NCBI GenBank assembly: GCA_003661105.1
Contig: QMVM01000088.1
Coordinates: 1 to 7,926, forward strand
Length of the DNA: 7,926 bases
From: Methanosarcinales archaeon
Lineage (GTDB): Archaea; Halobacteriota; Methanosarcinia; Methanosarcinales; Methanogasteraceae
Reading direction: 5' to 3'
In this document: positions 5,201-7,926 of the stretch, one piece after another
How the letters are laid out: each line of letters opens with the position of its first letter
Position numbering within the stretch: the first letter of the stretch is position 1
Notes under the pieces: generated by a model
What the model saw: only the letters and a program-made list of their open reading frames with translations
Told to the model about the DNA's origin: nothing
Databases searched by the model: none
Position numbers and translations under genes: made by a program

Positions 5201-6087
5201 GCAGTTGTGACCTCGCAGCCGTTCTCGGTGACTATCACAGTATGCTCTGCCTGAGACACGAGCGCATCGGTGACCTCCCGCAGGATGGGATATGGTTTGA
5301 TGAGTCCTGCTTTCGTCAGTTGCCTGAATGTGAGATCGATCTTCTCTCCGGAAAACCATCTTCTCGCAAACGGTAGGTTTTTATACTCCATCATCTCCTT
5401 TAGCAGCGTCCTTGCTCTTGGAATGCGCGGAAGTTGGGGGTTTTCTGTTGTCACGTGGTAGATTTCCCATCTCGTTGCATCTCTAACTTTTCCTTCCCCC
5501 TCAGTCGCAAACGGCTCGATTGCGACCACCTGCCCATCGTAAAGCAAGGTTCCGGTGCGTATATGTACGTTCGGGATGCTTGGTGATGTATGTGCCTGAT
5601 ACTGTGCAAGTCCGTGTCCTGTGAGGTTTGAGATCGGCCTGTATCCGAACTCACCGATCGCCTCCTCGATTGCTACCCCGATCTCTCTTGTATCAATCCC
5701 GGCGTGGATCATACCGATCGCACTCTCAAGCGCTGTCCTTGACGCGTCCACCAGTTCGGGATGGTCTGAAAGATCGACGGTTGTGGCAGAATCCGCGATA
5801 TATCCATCAACGTGGACCCCAATGTCGAGTTTTACCATATCCTCGCCGAATACTGCTGTATCGTCTGTGCCGGGCGTGTAGTGCGCAGCATCCTCGTTTA
5901 GCGAAAGGTTGCACGGGAATGCAGGCTGTCCGCCGAGATCACGTGTCAGATTCTCTGCAAAGACCGCGGTCTCAAGGATGCTCGCTCCGACCACAATTCT
6001 CTTCGCTGTCTGCCCCCGCACCTCTGCAAGGATCTTTCCGGCCTGCCGATACTTCCCGAGCTCTTCAGGTGTGTAATATGTGTTCAT
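5197..6087 (-). CDS. map: Type II methionine aminopeptidase
   Basis: The enzyme removes the initiator methionine from new proteins whose second residue is small. It is a cytosolic di-metal hydrolase with the pita-bread fold. Its 296 residues match archaeal type II enzymes. All five metal ligands are visible: Asp88 (KLDIGVHVDG), Asp99 (YIADSA), His158 (LTGHGL), Glu191 (AIEPFAT) and Glu281 (AEHTVIV). His69 (AHYTP) and His166 (AHTSPSIPN) correspond to the substrate-pocket histidines. The type II insertion, with a winged-helix character, occupies roughly 205-275. The start ATG at 6087 has AGGGGT a few bases upstream, close but usable. I see no good TATA box in the 70 bp behind the histone gene, so the promoter of map-argF is unclear; partial read-through from the histone gene is possible. 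The end overlaps argF by 4 nt. Confidence 0.96.
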   Translation of the reverse strand: MNTYYTPEELGKYRQAGKILAEVRGQTAKRIVVGASILETAVFAENLTRDLGGQPAFPCNLSLNEDAAHYTPGTDDTAVFGEDMVKLDIGVHVDGYIADSATTVDLSDHPELVDASRTALESAIGMIHAGIDTREIGVAIEEAIGEFGYRPISNLTGHGLAQYQAHTSPSIPNVHIRTGTLLYDGQVVAIEPFATEGEGKVRDATRWEIYHVTTENPQLPRIPRARTLLKEMMEYKNLPFARRWFSGEKIDLTFRQLTKAGLIKPYPILREVTDALVSQAEHTVIVTENGCEVTTA

Positions 6088-6096
6088 GGTACCCCT

Positions 6097-6138
6097 AAAA
6101 AATAAGGCCGCCCCGCAACGATTGATGCGCCGGACGGC
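6097..6138 (-). terminator. Hairpin plus U-tract after the histone gene
   Basis: In the minus-strand transcript GCCGUCC (6132-6138) can pair with GGGCGGC (6107-6113), 7 bp with one G-U. It is followed directly by a CUUAUUUUUU tract (6097-6106). This resembles an intrinsic terminator 20 nt past the histone stop. It ends about 10 nt before the map start codon. Confidence 0.55.
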
Positions 6139-6157
6139 AAGCGTTCAAACCGGAATT

Positions 6158-6385
6158 TCAGTCCAGTTTGAGTATATCAAGTGCTCTGCTGATGTCTTCT
6201 GCCTTAACTGTCTTTCTGCCTGCGTGTTTCGTCTCGATGATCGCTTCCTTAGCGATCTTCATTCCAATCTTCTCGAGCTCGTCGGTCAGAGCACTGCGTG
6301 CCGATTCGCTTACCCTGATGTCGCCTTCGGATGCAGCCCGTATAAGTCGCTCAACTGGGGCCAGTGGTAGTATTTTCTTTGCCAT
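6158..6385 (-). CDS. Archaeal histone (HMfB-like, nucleosomal fold)
   Basis: This is a small DNA-wrapping protein that dimerises through the histone fold and stacks along DNA. The 75 residues contain the short helix-loop-long helix-loop-short helix plan: LPLAPVERLIRAA (6-18), RVSESARSAL (24-33) leading into the long helix to about 52, then KHAGRKTVKAEDI (53-65). The latter is the most conserved archaeal histone signature, with the RKT DNA contact. The chain is a few residues longer than classic 66-69-residue histones, at both ends and in the first loop (SEGDI). The Shine-Dalgarno is excellent (GGAGGT, plus coordinates 6394-6399, 8 nt from the ATG), which fits high expression. Its leader is long and structured, and the probable promoter is at 6550-6565. 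Confidence 0.96.
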   Translation of the reverse strand: MAKKILPLAPVERLIRAASEGDIRVSESARSALTDELEKIGMKIAKEAIIETKHAGRKTVKAEDISRALDILKLD

Positions 6386-6406
6386 TTGTTCTTACCTCCT
6401 TTTGTG

Positions 6407-6442
6407 GTTCGATTCCGTCCGCAATCGAACGGTGTATGTTCG
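6407..6442 (-). promoter_or_regulatory. Histone leader hairpin with an alternative pairing
   Basis: GTTCGATT (6407-6414) and AATCGAAC (6423-6430) are a perfect 8-bp inverted repeat around an 8-nt loop, ending 7 nt before the histone Shine-Dalgarno in the transcript. The arm at 6426-6430 (CGAAC) can instead pair with GTTCG at 6438-6442. The leader could thus switch between two folds. A regulatory role is inferred. Confidence 0.4.
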
Positions 6443-6530
6443 GTTTCATTCACCGACACCAAGCATAGAATTATGCACAGAATAGAACCCTATTCCATGA
6501 CCATATCCATGCATGGTATTGCTATGAACT

Positions 6531-6540
6531 TACTTTTTGA
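6531..6540 (+). repeat. 10-bp direct repeat TACTTTTTGA, copy 1
   Basis: This is identical to 6556-6565, with 25 bp between the starts. On the minus strand it reads TCAAAAAGTA. This copy lies close to the predicted histone transcription start, while the other is the BRE in front of the TATA box. Confidence 0.45.
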
Positions 6541-6549
6541 AATAAGTCC

Positions 6550-6565
6550 TATATATACTTTTTGA
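6550..6565 (-). promoter_or_regulatory. BRE/TATA promoter of the histone gene
   Basis: The minus strand reads TCAAAAAG followed by TATATATA, an A-rich BRE and TATA box. Transcription would start near 6527, leaving a leader of about 140 nt. The TATA core is symmetric and could also serve pyrD, but the purine-rich BRE is only on the histone side. Confidence 0.55.
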
Positions 6566-6706
6566 TCCACATCTGCGCAGCAGCGAAAAATATCTTTGAG
6601 AAATTTGATTTACGATCTCCTGACATGATGAATCATGCCGTAAAGAAATTCATTAAAAAGATTCATAGAAACGATCATAAGATATTAGAACGAAGTGGGA
6701 TTGAAC

Positions 6707-7597
6707 ATGATAACCATAACAGGGCTGGAACTGAGTAACCCAACAATTCTCGCCGCCGGGATCCTCGGTAGTACCGGCGCATCGCTCCTGCGAGTTGCAG
6801 GCAGCGGCGCAGGAGCAGTCGTCACAAAATCGATCGGATGCGCGCCTAATTCCGGGCATCCCAACCCGAGCATGGTAAAAATCGAATGTGGTTTCCTTAA
6901 CGCACTTGGTCTGCCGAATCCAGGGTACCAACAATATCACGAAGAGGTGGTGACGGCAAAGAAAGGCAGAGTTCCTGTAATTGCAAGCATCTTTGGCGAA
7001 AATGCATCCGAATTTGTTGAGGTTGCGCTCGGACTCTGCGATCTTGCGGACGGGGTCGAACTTAACCTCAGCTGCCCGCACGCAGGCAGATACGGCGCAT
7101 CAATCGGCATCGACCCGTCTCTTGTCCGGGAGATTACATCCGCGGTCAAGGACGCAGTTAACATCCCTGTCTGGGCGAAACTGACGCCGAATGTCACAGA
7201 TATTACAGAGATTGGGCTTGCCGCACAGGAAGGGGGAGCAGATGCCGTTGTTGCTATCAATACCGTGCGTGCAATGGCTATCGACATCGAATCGGGATTT
7301 CCGATCCTTGGCAACCGGTTCGGCGGGCTTTCAGGGGCTGCGATCAAGCCGATTGCCGTGAAATGTGTCTACGACCTGTATGCTGCGCTCGACATACCAA
7401 TAATCGGGGTCGGCGGGATCTCTACATGGCAGGACGCAGTCGAGATGATGATGGCTGGGGCAAGCGCTGTGCAGGTCGGGTCTGCGGTATGTGGGGGAAT
7501 CTCGGTCTTTATGGAGATTGCAGACGGAGTCGGGGACTACTGCCATGCGCACGGGCACGATGTCCCGGATATCTGCGGGATCGCGCATGAGCTGTAG
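6707..7597 (+). CDS. pyrD: Dihydroorotate dehydrogenase, class 1B catalytic subunit
   Basis: PyrD oxidises dihydroorotate to orotate in pyrimidine synthesis using FMN. Class 1B enzymes pass electrons through the FAD/Fe-S subunit PyrK to NAD+ or another acceptor. The 296 residues show the FMN barrel: TKSI (Lys41), NALGLPNPG (65-73), LNLSCPHAG (119-127, with Cys123 as the catalytic base that marks class 1), AKLTPN (Lys158), AINTV (Asn185), GGLSG (206-210) and GVGGI (234-238). It lacks the N-terminal membrane helix of class 2. The ATG at 6707 is chosen because the protein then begins MITITGLELSNP as in relatives and GTGGGA lies 6 nt upstream. A GTG at 6695 would only add four residues and uses the ribosome site. 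pyrK is not seen in this window. Transcription is divergent from the histone gene. Confidence 0.95.
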   Translation: MITITGLELSNPTILAAGILGSTGASLLRVAGSGAGAVVTKSIGCAPNSGHPNPSMVKIECGFLNALGLPNPGYQQYHEEVVTAKKGRVPVIASIFGENASEFVEVALGLCDLADGVELNLSCPHAGRYGASIGIDPSLVREITSAVKDAVNIPVWAKLTPNVTDITEIGLAAQEGGADAVVAINTVRAMAIDIESGFPILGNRFGGLSGAAIKPIAVKCVYDLYAALDIPIIGVGGISTWQDAVEMMMAGASAVQVGSAVCGGISVFMEIADGVGDYCHAHGHDVPDICGIAHEL

Positions 7598-7680
7598 TAT
7601 CGGTAGATGCAGGGATTCGAAAGTAGCGGACATTGGACGATACGATATTTTCAGACATTAGAATAATATGTGGTAACTAA

Positions 7681-7707
7681 ATTCGTGTAATTCGCGCCAT
7701 TCGTGAT
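7681..7707 (+). repeat. Three imperfect 9-bp tandem units
   Basis: ATTCGTGTA, ATTCGCGCC and ATTCGTGAT follow each other, sharing ATTCGYG. Such periodic 'attcgtg' strings are found between genes in many prokaryotes. The resemblance is from memory, not a search. Confidence 0.5.
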
Positions 7708-7771
7708 CTATTGGTGCTGATTTTATGCCAACGGCACTGCTTGCTACGCTCACAGCACGAGTGGCACGAAT
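7690..7771. repeat. Imperfect inverted repeat
   Basis: The 20 bases at 7690-7709 match the reverse complement of 7752-7771 at 16 positions (shared core ATTCG.GCCA.TCGTG), with 42 bp between the arms. It includes two of the 9-bp units. Confidence 0.45.
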
Positions 7772-7798
7772 CGAGTAAATCGGTGGAAAACACTCGGA

Positions 7799-7813
7799 TT
7801 TTTGAGACTTTTT
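7799..7813 (+). terminator. Possible U-rich terminator for pyrD
   Basis: Two T5 runs at 7799-7803 and 7809-7813, followed by an AT-rich stretch, could end the pyrD transcript in archaeal fashion. They lie 200 nt past the stop, so support is weak. Confidence 0.25.
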
Positions 7814-7903
7814 AATTTATTCTGGTCGGTTGAAAACATGGCGCCAACCCGACAAATACGGGTATTATTGTGTGGGTGTAATCATTGAAATCGGTGTTAA
7901 TCT

Positions 7904-7926
7904 GTGGCTAAAATAGTATCAGCCAC
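7904..7926. repeat. Terminal inverted repeat GTGGCT/AGCCAC
   Basis: GTGGCT (7904-7909) and AGCCAC (7921-7926) are a perfect 6-bp inverted repeat with an 11-bp loop. It is directly preceded by ATCGGTG/ATCTGTG units spaced 10 bp apart (7890, 7900). It may continue past the window. Confidence 0.4.

Larger units (their letters stand above)
6386..6706. other. Divergent intergenic region between histone and pyrD
   Basis: These 321 bp hold no gene I can support. On the histone side they contain the ribosome site, an 8-bp hairpin, further short inverted repeats (6463-6467/6472-6476) and a BRE/TATA box at 6550-6565. For pyrD no promoter stands out; AT-rich candidates lie near 6583-6596 (GAAAAATATC) and 6550-6557. 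ATGAATC/GATTCAT (6628-6634/6660-6666) form a short inverted repeat in the pyrD leader. Confidence 0.6.
7598..7926. other. Intergenic DNA after pyrD with decayed repeats
   Basis: No coding frame with family resemblance or a ribosome site is seen in these 329 bp. The stretch holds three 9-bp units at 7681-7707, an imperfect inverted repeat (7690-7709/7752-7771), two T-runs, a 10-bp-periodic motif at 7890-7909 and an inverted repeat at the very end. It looks like remnants of dispersed intergenic repeats. Confidence 0.6.

Noticed and set aside
5201..5359. 53-residue N-terminal extension of argF
   Set aside because: It overlaps conserved map codons in another frame and has no counterpart in OTC proteins; the ATGA start with GAGG is sufficient.
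5628..6098. Long plus-strand open frame antisense to map
   Set aside because: It is an antisense shadow of a well-supported gene, with no ribosome site or family-like motifs.
6401..6420. GGTTCGATTCC in the histone leader looks like a tRNA T-arm
   Set aside because: The flanking bases do not pair as a T stem and no acceptor, D or anticodon arm is present; it is better explained as a hairpin arm.
6507..6516. Palindrome CCATGCATGG between the histone start-site region and leader
   Set aside because: A 10-bp palindrome alone is expected by chance in this much sequence, and nothing else links it to a known site.
7681..7926. Possible CRISPR array at the right end
   Set aside because: The units are 9-10 bp and contiguous, with no 25-40 bp repeats and no unique spacers.

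Overview
The window looks like chromosomal DNA from a euryarchaeon, probably a methanogen or methane/alkane-oxidising relative. The evidence is a histone-fold protein, a DNA topoisomerase VI A subunit, a type II methionine aminopeptidase, a cobS gene, a tRNA-Lys without an encoded CCA, and BRE/TATA-type promoters (for example a CCAAAAGTTTATAT block before the tRNA). I cannot fix the genus from sequence alone. All genes lie on the minus strand except pyrD at the right end.

Reading the minus strand from right to left: a histone gene (6158-6385) with a long structured leader is followed by a hairpin plus U-tract, then the overlapping pair map-argF (6087-4277; methionine aminopeptidase and ornithine carbamoyltransferase). 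Next is tRNA-Lys(CUU) under a strong promoter, with a small HesB/IscA-like gene 25 nt behind it that has no promoter or obvious terminator of its own in between. A new promoter then drives an unrecognised single-pass membrane protein (334 aa), whose stop is one base from the start of mobA (molybdenum cofactor guanylyltransferase). The leftmost block is top6A (topoisomerase VI catalytic subunit) followed with no gap by cobS (cobalamin synthase), which runs off the left edge.

The 475-bp stretch between mobA and top6A is not empty. It holds the remains of a HicB-HicA toxin-antitoxin pair. hicB keeps a recognisable promoter and both halves of its protein, but the reading frame is broken by one extra base at an A5 run. 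hicA is cut after about 30 residues, before its catalytic histidine, and its residual frame ends in an ATGA overlap with the top6A start codon. top6B, a frequent neighbour of top6A, is absent, so this looks like a rearrangement junction.

On the plus strand, pyrD (class 1B dihydroorotate dehydrogenase, 6707-7597) is divergent from the histone gene. The last 330 bases hold no gene. They carry short 9- and 10-bp-periodic repeats and imperfect inverted repeats, apparently decayed repetitive DNA.

Most of the window is housekeeping metabolism (arginine, pyrimidine, cobamide and Mo-cofactor synthesis) plus information processing. I see no convincing new multi-gene system. The best leads are the decayed hicBA/top6A junction, the HesB-like protein lacking the usual first cysteine, the membrane protein-mobA pair, and the histone leader with mutually exclusive hairpins.
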